Positions 1-8,320 of a DNA stretch of 64,000 bases are shown here, piece by piece. Origin of the DNA: Bradyrhizobium monzae (GTDB lineage: Bacteria > Pseudomonadota > Alphaproteobacteria > Rhizobiales > Xanthobacteraceae); NCBI RefSeq assembly GCF_021458635.1, contig NZ_JAIRDQ010000002.1, forward strand, positions 248,001 to 312,000. Reading direction: 5' to 3'. How positions within the stretch are numbered: position 1 is the first letter of the stretch; each line of letters begins with the position of its first letter. Made by a program: the position numbers and the translations under genes. The notes beneath the pieces are model-generated. The model was not told where the DNA came from. It did not search any database and was given only the letters and a program-made list of their open reading frames with translations.

Positions 1-185
1 AGCACGTCGGTGACGAAGCCGGAGACGTCCGGCGCGACCTGCACCACGTCGGCGCGCACGCGGCCGTCACGAGTCCAAGGCGACTCCATGTAATAGACCC
101 ACAATTCGCGACCCACGCCGAGCGCCGCGATGACCACGATGACCGTGACCACCAGCCGGCCGATCCAGGCAAAATTCCCTTTCAT
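1..185 (-). CDS. HlyD-family efflux periplasmic adaptor, N-terminal part (AaeA-like)
   Basis: The reading frame starts with ATG at 185 and runs off the left edge, so only about 61 N-terminal residues are visible. They hold one hydrophobic segment (residues 8-24, IGRLVVTVIVVIAALGVG) followed by YMESPWTRDGRVRADVVQVAP, with the T-x-D-G-x-V-x-A pattern that opens the biotinyl-lipoyl-like domain of AaeA/EmrA adaptors. Such adaptors link an inner-membrane transporter to the cell exterior. The start overlaps the stop of the DUF1656 gene by ATGA, so the adaptor is the last visible gene of an operon with the FUSC pump. The exact substrate cannot be read from the sequence; aromatic acids are likely by family. 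Confidence 0.85.
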   Translation of the reverse strand, partial: MKGNFAWIGRLVVTVIVVIAALGVGRELWVYYMESPWTRDGRVRADVVQVAPDVSGFVTDV

Positions 186-388
186 GAGAGACACTCCGAG
201 AGATAGACGACGCCGCCGAGAAGGCAGACGAAAATCGCGAAATCGAACAATGCGCGGTGCCAGACCAGTCGGTAGAGGTCGAAGCGCTGCATCAGCCGGC
301 GCAGAAGCGCGCTCAGCACATAGGCGACGATGACCCAGAGCAGAAGCGCCGGCACGAGCACACCATAGATGTCGACCACATATCTCAT
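182..388 (-). CDS. DUF1656 small membrane protein (AaeX-like)
   Basis: A 68-residue protein starting MRYVVDIYGVLVPALLL with two hydrophobic segments (about residues 8-28 and 48-64). This is the size and pattern of DUF1656, the family of AaeX, which is found between the FUSC pump and the HlyD adaptor in p-hydroxybenzoate efflux operons. Here it has the same position: it overlaps the pump by ATGA at its start and the adaptor by ATGA at its end, which points to translational coupling. Its own role in the pump is not known. Confidence 0.88.
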   Translation of the reverse strand: MRYVVDIYGVLVPALLLWVIVAYVLSALLRRLMQRFDLYRLVWHRALFDFAIFVCLLGGVVYLSECLS

Positions 389-2436
389 GCCGCCACACTC
401 GCATCTGCGCGCGGCCGATAGGCCGGCGCGTCCGGGAACAGGCCGCGGCGGATGCCGACCAGGCCGATCAGCGCATCTTCGCGCGCGCTGTCGTTGGGAT
501 CCTTCACCGCCTGCGCCAAAGCCCGATCGACGCTGGTCAGGAGTTCGCGCGGCATTCCGCCGCCCGCATAGTTGCGGCAGGCGATGGCGAGCTGGTCGAG
601 CATGTCGTCGATCACGGAGATGGTCATCGCCGCAAGCCCATAGCGCGCACGGCGCAGATCGATGATGTTGATCCCGATGCGGAGCTGCACGAGACTGTCG
701 GCGTCGCGCCGGTCGCTCTCCGACAGGAAGGCGATGCGCTGCACCAGAAGCCCGAGACGGTGCAGCATGAGGCCGGCAAACTCCGCGCGGTCGCGCTTGC
801 CCCGCCGTTCGGCGGCAACCGCGATCGTGATCCAGCTCGACAGCACCAGGCGATTGGCGATCCACTCCGCGCCCACCCCGCGCGCGATCCGCGTCACCAC
901 CTCGGCGATGAGGACGCCGACGAAGAAGGCGACGGCGGAATTGGCGTAGGAGGCGAAATCCGCGATGTAGGTCGATTGCAGCGCAAGCAGCGTCGCGGTG
1001 TTGGCCGCGAGCGCCATGCCGGTGCCCGCCGTTGCCGGCCGCGCGATCAGGAAACCATAGAGCAGGAAAGTCGGTGCCAGCGCGACGACCAGAACCTCGA
1101 TATGGGAGATCGCAGGAACCAGCGCGAACAGATAGATCGCAACGACCACGATCGCGACCAGCGACCACAGGCCAAAACTGCGGATGAAGCGCGCGGGTTC
1201 GTCCTGGGCCGCGAAGAACGAGCAGGCCACCGCCGCCATCATCGGCGCCGAGGAGCCATCGGGCCAACCCGTGCCGATCCAGAACGCGCAGCAGATCAGG
1301 ATCGCCACGGCCGCACCGGCCGCCGACCACAGCGCGAGCCCGCGATCCCGGTGGCGCACGGGCGCGGCGCCGGCTTCGGAATGGAAGGCCAGATCGAGGC
1401 TCGAGACATTGTGGTTCTCGGCGATCGCCTGGGTCAGCTCGCGACAGTCGCGCGAGAGATCGACGAGCTCGCGCAGTCGCGACAGCAGGCTCGTGACAAT
1501 GATCCGCTCCCAGGATGCGCCGTCATCGAGCACCGCCTGCCGTTCCGCAATCATCGCGCGAATCCGCTCGGCCGGTTGTCGTGCGCCGACGTCGCTGACG
1601 ATCCACTGCGCGAGATCCTCCAGCAATCGCTTCAGCTCCGGCTGCCGGCGCAGAGCCTCCTCCCCCAGCGCAGACAGCCGGTCCTCCAGGGAGGCGATCA
1701 CGGGCAGCAGCATCAGCATGCGCAGCCGGATCTCACCGAGGCCGGTCACCGCATTGCGATCGGTCAGCCGGTCATAGGCGAGATGGGCGGAGAGCGTGTC
1801 GATCTCGACGATATCGGTCGCGAGCTTGAGGCGCTTGCCGCGGCGGGTTTCGTTGGTACCCTCACGCAGCAGGACGGCCTGACTGAGACGACGCGCATCC
1901 AGGAGCCAGCTGCCGACACGGCCGGCGACCGCCGGCGCGACGCTGCGGGGAAACACGATGGTGGAGACCAGGCTGGCGCAGATGATGCCCAGCGAGATTT
2001 CCTCCAGCCTTGCCACCGCGGTGTCGAAGATCGCACCGGGCTCGGACACCGAGGGAAAGCCGATCAGCGCGACGGTGTATCCGGCCAGCATGAAGACGTA
2101 GCTGCGCGGGGTGCCGTCGAGCAGCGACAGATACAGGCACAGCCCGACCCAGAGCGCGATGGCGAGGCACAACAATTCGGGGGCGTTGATCAGATTCGGC
2201 ACCAGCGCCACCGTCATGGTTGCACCGACCAGCGTGCCCATGACGCGGAAGAAGGCCTTCGAGCTGGTCGCGCCGGCAAGCGGCTGCGAGGTGATGTAGA
2301 CGGTTGCCATCGCCCAATAGGGCCGCGGCAGGTCCATCGCGAGCGCAATGACCAGCGCCAGCATCGACGCGGCAAACGTCTTCAAAGCGAAAATGAGATC
2401 CGCATGGCGGACCAGGAACGGCTCTTCCGCGCGCAT
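385..2436 (-). CDS. FUSC-family aromatic acid/fusaric acid exporter (AaeB-like)
   Basis: A 683-residue inner-membrane protein. The start chosen is MRAEEPFLVRHADLIFALKT at 2436, where the typical FUSC N-terminus (charged stretch, then FALKTFAASMLALVIALAMDLPRPYWAMATVYI) begins; the open frame upstream has no family-like sequence. Two blocks of hydrophobic helices (about residues 10-170 and 370-500) flank a soluble middle part, as in AaeB and fusaric acid resistance proteins. It is expected to export hydroxylated aromatic carboxylates with the HlyD and DUF1656 partners downstream. A MarR-family gene ends 2 bases upstream and is probably co-transcribed as its local repressor. Confidence 0.88.
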   Translation of the reverse strand: MRAEEPFLVRHADLIFALKTFAASMLALVIALAMDLPRPYWAMATVYITSQPLAGATSSKAFFRVMGTLVGATMTVALVPNLINAPELLCLAIALWVGLCLYLSLLDGTPRSYVFMLAGYTVALIGFPSVSEPGAIFDTAVARLEEISLGIICASLVSTIVFPRSVAPAVAGRVGSWLLDARRLSQAVLLREGTNETRRGKRLKLATDIVEIDTLSAHLAYDRLTDRNAVTGLGEIRLRMLMLLPVIASLEDRLSALGEEALRRQPELKRLLEDLAQWIVSDVGARQPAERIRAMIAERQAVLDDGASWERIIVTSLLSRLRELVDLSRDCRELTQAIAENHNVSSLDLAFHSEAGAAPVRHRDRGLALWSAAGAAVAILICCAFWIGTGWPDGSSAPMMAAVACSFFAAQDEPARFIRSFGLWSLVAIVVVAIYLFALVPAISHIEVLVVALAPTFLLYGFLIARPATAGTGMALAANTATLLALQSTYIADFASYANSAVAFFVGVLIAEVVTRIARGVGAEWIANRLVLSSWITIAVAAERRGKRDRAEFAGLMLHRLGLLVQRIAFLSESDRRDADSLVQLRIGINIIDLRRARYGLAAMTISVIDDMLDQLAIACRNYAGGGMPRELLTSVDRALAQAVKDPNDSAREDALIGLVGIRRGLFPDAPAYRPRADASVAA

Positions 2437-2438
2437 GA

Positions 2439-2912
2439 CTATTTCGCCTCTGGAAGCGCCTTTGCTTCGAGCAGGCGGCTGGCCCGCCGCTCGATGCGCT
2501 GGAGCGTCTCGAAAGTTATCGCAAGTTCCTCTGGCGCGATATCCTTGAGCAGGCCCGCCCGGACGCGCCGCAAGATCCGGTTGGTCTCCTCGACCTTGGC
2601 TTCGCCCGCCTTCGTCAGGTGGAGCGTTTTGGCACGCCGGTCGGTCGGATCCTCGCGGCGCTCCACCAGGCCCTCGGCCTGGAGCAGGTCGATCAGCCGC
2701 ACCAGCGATGGCCCCTCGATGCCGAGCTCGTCGGCAAGCACGCCCTGACGGACGTTCTCGCCCTGCCGCGACAGCACCAGCAGCGGGATCGCGGTCGCAT
2801 AGGACAGGCCGTGATCGGACAGCGCCTGATCCGACTCGCGCCGCCAGATGCGGGCCAGGCGGCTGATGAGCCGGCCGATTTCGCCGTGGATGAAGCCTTG
2901 CGAGGGTGCCAT
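2439..2912 (-). CDS. MarR-family transcriptional regulator
   Basis: A 157-residue protein from ATG at 2912 (MAPSQGFIHGEIGRLISRLARIW); an in-frame GTG at 2930 would add six residues. A winged helix-turn-helix is visible: VRQGVLADELGIEGPSLVRLIDLLQAEGLVERREDPTDRRAKTLHLTKAG, with the DxRxK wing motif of MarR. It is first in the operon with the FUSC pump, so it most likely represses its own operon and is relieved by an aromatic acid. The divergent MFS exporter may share the control region. Ligand and operator are inferences. Confidence 0.9.
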   Translation of the reverse strand: MAPSQGFIHGEIGRLISRLARIWRRESDQALSDHGLSYATAIPLLVLSRQGENVRQGVLADELGIEGPSLVRLIDLLQAEGLVERREDPTDRRAKTLHLTKAGEAKVEETNRILRRVRAGLLKDIAPEELAITFETLQRIERRASRLLEAKALPEAK

Positions 2913-3004
2913 GCAAATTAGATAGGACACGAACTATTAGTCTACAACTATATAGCCCCGCATATTCGGATCGATCACGCAAAAGCGAACGAGGACAACG
3001 CGAT
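2913..3004. promoter_or_regulatory. Divergent promoter region between MarR/FUSC operon and MFS gene
   Basis: A 92-base gap between two divergent start codons. It is clearly more AT-rich than the flanking genes, particularly around 2915-2956 (runs such as CTATTAGTC and AACTATATAG). It must hold promoters for both directions and probably the MarR operator. No clean palindrome stands out by eye, so the operator is not placed more exactly. Confidence 0.5.
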
Positions 3005-4231
3005 ATGGGCCCGGGTTCCACCTTGGAGGCACGGCAGGCGATGGCGGATGAGAGCACCCTGTCGCTGGTCCCGACCTTTGTCGTCGTCGCCGTGGACGCC
3101 ACGGGGATGGGCATCATCCTGCCGCTGCTGCCGTTCTATTCGCAGCGGCTCGGCGCGACGCCGTTCCTGATCGGTGCCTTGATCTCGGTCTATGCCGTCT
3201 GCCAGCTCATTGCCGGTCCCGTGGTCGGCATCCTTTCCGATCGCTACGGACGGCGCAAAGTGCTGATCGTCAGCCAGATCGGGACACTCGTCGGATTTGT
3301 CCTGCTCGCGCTGGCCGGCAATCTGACGCTGGTGTTCCTGGCGCGCATCATCGATGGCCTGACATCGGGCAACATCTCGGTCGCGCATGCCTATGCCGCC
3401 GAGCACAGCGCGCCGGCGACCCGCAAGCAGGCGCTCGGCATGACCAGCGGCGCGATCGGAACCGGGCTGCTGCTGGGACCCGCGCTGTCAAGTTTCCTCG
3501 TCCATTACGGCCAGACCGCGCCGGTGTGGGCCGCGGCCGCGCTCTCGCTCATCAGTATTCTCGCAACGATCGCCCTGCTTCCGCCGGATCATCCCGCGTC
3601 CGAACCGCTCTACCAGCATCGCGTGCCCGAGCCGACGCTGGTGCGCAGCCTGTTCGGCATGCGCTACGCCTGGCGCCTGCTCGGCCTGCTGATCGTGTTC
3701 TTCTTCGTCAACTCGATGTTCCTGTCGCAGATCGGCCTGTTCCTCTCGGCGCGGTTCTCCTGGGATGGACAGCCCTTCGGCGCACGCGAGCTCGGCTGGA
3801 TGTTTGCCTATGCCGGATTCATCAACATGGTGGTCCAGGGTTTGCTGATCACCCGGGCGAATCTCGCCGCCTCCGACCGCAGCATCGTGATGGCCGCGTT
3901 CGCCTGCATGGGCCTTGGATTTGCCGGCCTCGCCGCCGGCAGCAATATCGGCCTGCTCGCGGTCTATCTGACGCTGATCATCGTCGGCACCATGTTCGCC
4001 CGCAGCACGCTGACGGCGGAATTGTCGCGCTCGACCGCGATCAACCGCCAGGGCATGATCATGGGCCTCAATCAGTCGCTGATGTCGGGCGCGAATATCA
4101 GCGCACCGCTGCTGAGCGGCGCGCTGATTGGTCACCGGCTGTTCGTCCCGTGGGCACTTGCGATGGCCGCGATTGCGGCGGTGGGCGCCGCGCTGGCCGG
4201 CCAGCTGCTCGACACACCGCGCGCTCGCTAG
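3005..4231 (+). CDS. MFS transporter, TetA/DHA1-like drug exporter
   Basis: A 408-residue, roughly 12-helix membrane protein. The start at 3005 has GAGGAC about 10 bases upstream; the open frame extends further back but into the promoter region. Motif A of the major facilitator superfamily is seen in the loop after helix 2 as GILSDRYGRRKVLI, and the proton-antiporter type motif C region as GTGLLLGPALSSFL. Family knowledge suggests proton-driven export of a small hydrophobic compound. It is divergent from the MarR/FUSC operon, so both may answer to the same inducer. The substrate is unknown. Confidence 0.88.
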   Translation: MGPGSTLEARQAMADESTLSLVPTFVVVAVDATGMGIILPLLPFYSQRLGATPFLIGALISVYAVCQLIAGPVVGILSDRYGRRKVLIVSQIGTLVGFVLLALAGNLTLVFLARIIDGLTSGNISVAHAYAAEHSAPATRKQALGMTSGAIGTGLLLGPALSSFLVHYGQTAPVWAAAALSLISILATIALLPPDHPASEPLYQHRVPEPTLVRSLFGMRYAWRLLGLLIVFFFVNSMFLSQIGLFLSARFSWDGQPFGARELGWMFAYAGFINMVVQGLLITRANLAASDRSIVMAAFACMGLGFAGLAAGSNIGLLAVYLTLIIVGTMFARSTLTAELSRSTAINRQGMIMGLNQSLMSGANISAPLLSGALIGHRLFVPWALAMAAIAAVGAALAGQLLDTPRAR

Positions 4232-4241
4232 CGCCCTCGCC

Positions 4242-5150
4242 TCACTTCACGAGATACACGTCCGGATCGGCGCTCGAGCTCGGATTCTTGAAGGCATTTC
4301 GCAAGGCTGCCGAGATCGGGACGTTGTAGTTGATGCCATTCGGCGGCGTCGGCGATTCCAGCCACCTCTTGTAGAGCACCTCGATCTCCGGGCTGGCATA
4401 GAGCTCGGCCGTGGCGCGATCGGCCAGCGCCTTGAACGGCGCGTCCTCCCGCCGCAGCATGATCCCGAAGGGCTCGGCCTTCGCAAACGTTTCCTCGCTG
4501 ATCATGAACAGGCCGGGCTCCTTCGAGCGCGCAATGGCGACCGCGAGCTGAACATCGTCGAGCGCGTAGGCCTGCGCACGGTCGGTCTCGAGCAGCAGGA
4601 ACGCTTCGGCCTGATCCACGGCCGGCATGATCTTGATGCCGAGGTTGCGCTCGGTATTGACCTTGGCGAGCTGGTTCAAATTGACCGAGCCTGCCACCGC
4701 GGTCACCGCCTTGCCCTTGAGATCGTCGATGGTGTTGATCTTGGCGGCCTTCTTGGCGGCAAATCGCGTCGCGCTGAGGAAGTGCGTGTTGGTGAAGGCC
4801 ACCTGCTTCTGGCGATCCGCGTTGTTGGTGGTCGCCGAGCAGTGCAGGTCGAGCGTGCCGTTCACCATCAAGGGGATGCGGTTCGACGAGGTCACGGCGA
4901 CATAGTCGACGGCAATGTCGGGCATGCCGAGCTGCTTCTTCACGGCGTCGACGATCTTGAGGCAGATATCCATGGCAAATCCGACCGGCTTCTGGTTGCC
5001 ATCGAGATAGCTGAAGGGTACGGAGGCTTCCTGATAGCCCAGCGTGATCTTCCTGGTCTCCTTGACCTTCTGAAGCGTGCCCGACAGATCTTCGGCGGAC
5101 GCAGCGCCAGCGAGACAAGTGACGGCCAAGAGAACGGCGGGTAGACGCAT
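4242..5150 (-). CDS. Amino-acid-type ABC transporter substrate-binding protein (PBPb family)
   Basis: A 302-residue protein from ATG at 5150, with AGGAG 6 bases upstream and a Sec signal peptide (MRLPAVLLAVTCLAGAASA, cut before EDLSG). The mature part begins ITLGYQEASVPFSYLDGNQKPVGFAMDIC, the usual opening of glutamate/aspartate-type (family 3) periplasmic binding proteins, and has CSATTNNADRQKQVAFTN in the ligand region. It should capture an amino acid or related anion in the periplasm. No permease or ATPase is beside it, so it is an orphan here. The divergent amidohydrolase genes suggest a shared nitrogen-scavenging role, which is inference. Confidence 0.88.
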   Translation of the reverse strand: MRLPAVLLAVTCLAGAASAEDLSGTLQKVKETRKITLGYQEASVPFSYLDGNQKPVGFAMDICLKIVDAVKKQLGMPDIAVDYVAVTSSNRIPLMVNGTLDLHCSATTNNADRQKQVAFTNTHFLSATRFAAKKAAKINTIDDLKGKAVTAVAGSVNLNQLAKVNTERNLGIKIMPAVDQAEAFLLLETDRAQAYALDDVQLAVAIARSKEPGLFMISEETFAKAEPFGIMLRREDAPFKALADRATAELYASPEIEVLYKRWLESPTPPNGINYNVPISAALRNAFKNPSSSADPDVYLVK

Positions 5151-5352
5151 CGGGGGCTCCTGAAAGCAGGGCTGCGCCTCCATGCCGGGCGCAATCGAAC
5201 GGTTGATAGCCCAGGCGCCGGCCCGCCGCCAGACCAGCCTGCGTCTATCAGCTATCACAGCATTCGATATGGCGGCTGGCCCTTCGTCTCCGCTACATTG
5301 CCAGCCACCTGCAACGGTGCCGACCGCCAGCTCTCCAGCCAGATTCCCCGCC

Positions 5353-6588
5353 ATGACCACCCAGACCGCTTTCGACCTGATCTTCCGCAACGCCCTGTTG
5401 CGATCGTCCCCTAGGCCCGTCGATATCGGCGTGAAGAGCGGACGGATCGCCGCAATCGAATCCAGGCTGGCCTGCGAGGCGGTCGAGGTCGAGGTCGGGG
5501 GACGACTGGCTCTGCCCGGCTTCGTCGATACTCACATCCATCTCGACAAGGCTTGCCTGCTCGAACGCTGCGGGCACATCCACGGCACGCTCGGTGATGC
5601 CATCCGAGCCGTCTCGGCCATGAAGCAGGATTTTAGCGCTGACGATGTCTATGCACGCGGCGCAAAAGTGCTCGAGCGCGCCATCGTCCAAGGCACGACG
5701 CGGATGCGCACCCATGTTGAAATCGATCCGCGCATCGGCTTGCGCAGCTTCGAGGCGATCAACCGGCTCAAGCGCGACTACGCCTGGGCGATTGATCTGT
5801 CGCTTTGCGTCTTCCCGCAGGAGGGCCTGACCAACGATCCCGGAACTGAGGAACTGCTGGTCGAGGCTTTGCGCGACGGCGCCGAGTCGATCGGCGGCTG
5901 CCCCTATACCGACACCGATCCGAACGCGCATCTCGCGCGCATCTTCGACCTCGCCCAGGAGTTCGACCTCGACGTTGACCTCCATCTCGACTTCGATCTC
6001 GATCCCTCCTGGTCGCATCTCGACGAGGTCTGCCGGCAGACCGAACAGCGCCGCTACGGTGGTCGCGTCGCGGTCGGCCATGCCACGAAACTCTCGGCCC
6101 TGCCGCCGGAACGGCTGAAGACGGCCACCGCGCAATTGGCGAACGCCGGCATCGCTGTCACCGTGCTGCCGGCGACCGATCTCTATCTGATGGGCCGCGA
6201 CGCTACCCACAACGCGCCGCGCGGACTGACGCTCGCGCACAAGCTCGCCGGCGAGGGCGTCGTCTGCTCCGTCGCGACCAACAACGTGCTCAATCCCTTC
6301 ACGCCGTTCGGCGATGCCTCGCTGCTGCGGATGGCGAACTTTTACGCCAATGTCGCCCACGCGGCCGTCGGCGACTTCGACACCTGCCTCGATCTCGTCA
6401 CCGAATTGCCCGCGCGGCTGATGAACCTCAGGGATTACGGGATCGCGGTCGGCAAGCCCGCCGATCTCGTCGTGCTCGACACCCAGGACAGCCGCTTTGC
6501 CATCGCCGAGTTGCCGGATATCTTGATGGGCTTCAAGAACGGGCGGCAAACCTTTGAGCGGCCGCGCGCGACGCTGCGCAAGCCGTGA
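5353..6588 (+). CDS. Metal-dependent amidohydrolase, cytosine deaminase (CodA)-like
   Basis: A 411-residue amidohydrolase-superfamily enzyme. The start MTTQTAFDLIFRNALL at 5353 fits the family's N-terminal beta-sandwich; the longer open frame upstream is not family-like. Metal ligand motifs are visible: FVDTHIHLDKACLL (the HIHLDK form typical of cytosine deaminase and AtzC), VEIDPRIG, DLHLDFDLDP, VGHATKLS and CSVATNNVLNPFTP, whose position matches the catalytic Asp region, although this loop reads T-N-N rather than S-D-N. Likely a hydrolytic deaminase of a cyclic N-compound. It heads a two-gene operon with a second homologue 47 bases downstream. The exact substrate is unknown. Confidence 0.82.
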   Translation: MTTQTAFDLIFRNALLRSSPRPVDIGVKSGRIAAIESRLACEAVEVEVGGRLALPGFVDTHIHLDKACLLERCGHIHGTLGDAIRAVSAMKQDFSADDVYARGAKVLERAIVQGTTRMRTHVEIDPRIGLRSFEAINRLKRDYAWAIDLSLCVFPQEGLTNDPGTEELLVEALRDGAESIGGCPYTDTDPNAHLARIFDLAQEFDLDVDLHLDFDLDPSWSHLDEVCRQTEQRRYGGRVAVGHATKLSALPPERLKTATAQLANAGIAVTVLPATDLYLMGRDATHNAPRGLTLAHKLAGEGVVCSVATNNVLNPFTPFGDASLLRMANFYANVAHAAVGDFDTCLDLVTELPARLMNLRDYGIAVGKPADLVVLDTQDSRFAIAELPDILMGFKNGRQTFERPRATLRKP

Positions 6589-6635
6589 AACCGAACCGCT
6601 CGCGCTATTCCAAAATCGACCAACGGAGCAACCGG

Positions 6636-7841
6636 ATGGCCTTCGACAAGATCTTCCTGAACGCCCGCCTCGACGGCGGGGCTCGCCATCACATCGCGGT
6701 CAAGGACGGGCGCATCGCCGCGCTGCTGCCGGCTGACGCGCCTACAGGCGGCGCGGAGACGGTCGACCTCGGCAACGTCCTCGTCGTTCCCGGCTTCGTC
6801 GAAGGCCACATCCATCTCGACACCAGCTTCTATGGTGACGCCTGGCGTCCGCACAAGCCATGCACCAACGGATTCAACGTGCACGAACGCGTGGCCTTCC
6901 AGGCCCAGAACATGGCTGCGGCAGCGCCGATGGACGTGCGGGCGCGCAACCAGCTCGATCTCTGCATCGGCCACGGCAGCACTCAGATGCGCAGCCACGT
7001 CATGGTCGACGGCTCGGTCGGCCTGAAGTCGCTGGAGACGGTTTTGCGCGTGCGCGAGGACTATCGCGGCCTGATCGACATCCAGCTCGTCGCTTTCCCT
7101 CAGAGCGGCATTTTGGCACGCCCGGGCACACCGCAATTGCTCGACGAAGCCATCGGGCTCGGTGCGAACCTCGTCGGCGGACTCGATCCCGCGAGTTTCG
7201 ACCGCGATGTCGAGAAGCATCTCGACGTGGTGTTTGGCGTCGCCAACAAGCACGGCGTCGACGTCGACATTCACCTGCACGACATGGGCACGCTCGGCGC
7301 TTTCGAGATCGAGCAGATCGCAGCGCGCACGCGGGCGCTGGGCATGGGGGGCCATGTCGCCATCAGCCACGCTTACGGGCTTGGCGATATTTCCGCAGAT
7401 CAGGTCAAGACAGTCGCCGACACCCTCGCCCGCTCCGGCGTCGCGATCATGACGAATGCGCCGGGCGCTCGCGCCTTCCCGCCGATCCTGGCGCTACGCA
7501 ATGCCGGCGTCACCGTGTTCAGCGGCAATGACAACATCCGCGACTCCTGGTGGCCCTATGGCGACGGCGACATGCTGCGCCGTGCGACGACGCTCGGCTA
7601 TCGCTCGAGCTTCAACACCGACGAGGAATTGCGTGTCGCATTCGATGTCGTCACCGAGGCCGGCGCCAAGGCACTGCGGCTCGAGGGCTACGGCCTGCGC
7701 GTCGGCGCCAAGGCGGATTTCGTGACGCTGGACGTAGAACATGTTCCAGAGGCCGTCGTCGCGGTGCCGCAGGGCCGCGCCGTCTACAAGGCAGGTATGC
7801 TCGTCGCGTCTAACGGTACGATTGTCGGGAAAACTCGCTGA
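6636..7841 (+). CDS. Metal-dependent amidohydrolase, cytosine deaminase-like (second copy)
   Basis: A 401-residue paralogue of the preceding gene. The start at 6636 has ACGGAG 8 bases upstream. Visible motifs are FVEGHIHLDTSFYG (HxH; this copy has HLDT where its neighbour has HLDK), MRSHVMVDGSVGLKS, VDIHLHDMGT, ISHAYGLGD and FSGNDNIRDSWWPYGDGDML, which keeps the catalytic Asp in the N-D-N-x-R-D-x-W pattern of CodA-type enzymes. Probably a second hydrolytic deaminase or amidase acting on a related or successive substrate. It lies in the same operon as the first copy, behind an amino-acid-type binding protein on the other strand. Confidence 0.83.
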   Translation: MAFDKIFLNARLDGGARHHIAVKDGRIAALLPADAPTGGAETVDLGNVLVVPGFVEGHIHLDTSFYGDAWRPHKPCTNGFNVHERVAFQAQNMAAAAPMDVRARNQLDLCIGHGSTQMRSHVMVDGSVGLKSLETVLRVREDYRGLIDIQLVAFPQSGILARPGTPQLLDEAIGLGANLVGGLDPASFDRDVEKHLDVVFGVANKHGVDVDIHLHDMGTLGAFEIEQIAARTRALGMGGHVAISHAYGLGDISADQVKTVADTLARSGVAIMTNAPGARAFPPILALRNAGVTVFSGNDNIRDSWWPYGDGDMLRRATTLGYRSSFNTDEELRVAFDVVTEAGAKALRLEGYGLRVGAKADFVTLDVEHVPEAVVAVPQGRAVYKAGMLVASNGTIVGKTR

Positions 7842-7980
7842 TCATCGTACCTTTCCGACACGATCTTACCGCCAAATCCGAGCCCGGTAGAATCCCGGAC
7901 CGTAGCCCAACGCATTGCGAGAAAGGCAGCGCTAACCATACTGGGACGCGCACTGACCGTCTGCGTTCGTGGGGGAAGTT

Positions 7981-8304
7981 ATGGATATGTTCAGCGCATT
8001 CAGCAGCATTGATTATCAGTCCATCCGGGCCAGCACGCCCGCCGAGACGGCCGTCAAGCGATTGAGCGGCATCGGCGAAGTCTTGTCGGGCCTCGACATC
8101 TCGGCAATCCATTCGCAGGGCGACATGGCCCACGCGCTGTGGACGCTCGATACAGCCGGCAAGTGCATTCGCATGATCCTGACCGAGTTCAGGACCGAGC
8201 GCACCAAGGACGTTGCCCGCAACGCCAAGAGCCTGATCGATTTGATTGAGGCTGCACGCGACGAAATCTCCGGCTATCGCGACAGCGTTAGGATCCTGAG
8301 CTGA
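7981..8304 (+). CDS. Hypothetical protein, 107 residues
   Basis: A small soluble, mostly helical protein. ATG at 7981 follows a strong GGGGGAAG site by two bases; the codon GTG at 7969 in the same frame is a less likely start. I recognise no domain. It has no signal peptide, no membrane segment and no Cys motif (one Cys). It stands alone between the amidohydrolase operon and the convergent catabolic operon and ends 17 bases before the stop of the latter. The ordinary codon use and good ribosome site support it as real; function unknown. Confidence 0.65.
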   Translation: MDMFSAFSSIDYQSIRASTPAETAVKRLSGIGEVLSGLDISAIHSQGDMAHALWTLDTAGKCIRMILTEFRTERTKDVARNAKSLIDLIEAARDEISGYRDSVRILS

Positions 8305-8320
8305 ACGCTCGCGGTCAGCG

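Noticed and set aside
760..2748. Long plus-strand open frame opposite the FUSC exporter gene
   Set aside because: Its translation is low-complexity, Gln/Asp/Arg/His-rich and without domains. The opposite strand encodes a clear membrane protein family, so this is a GC-content shadow.
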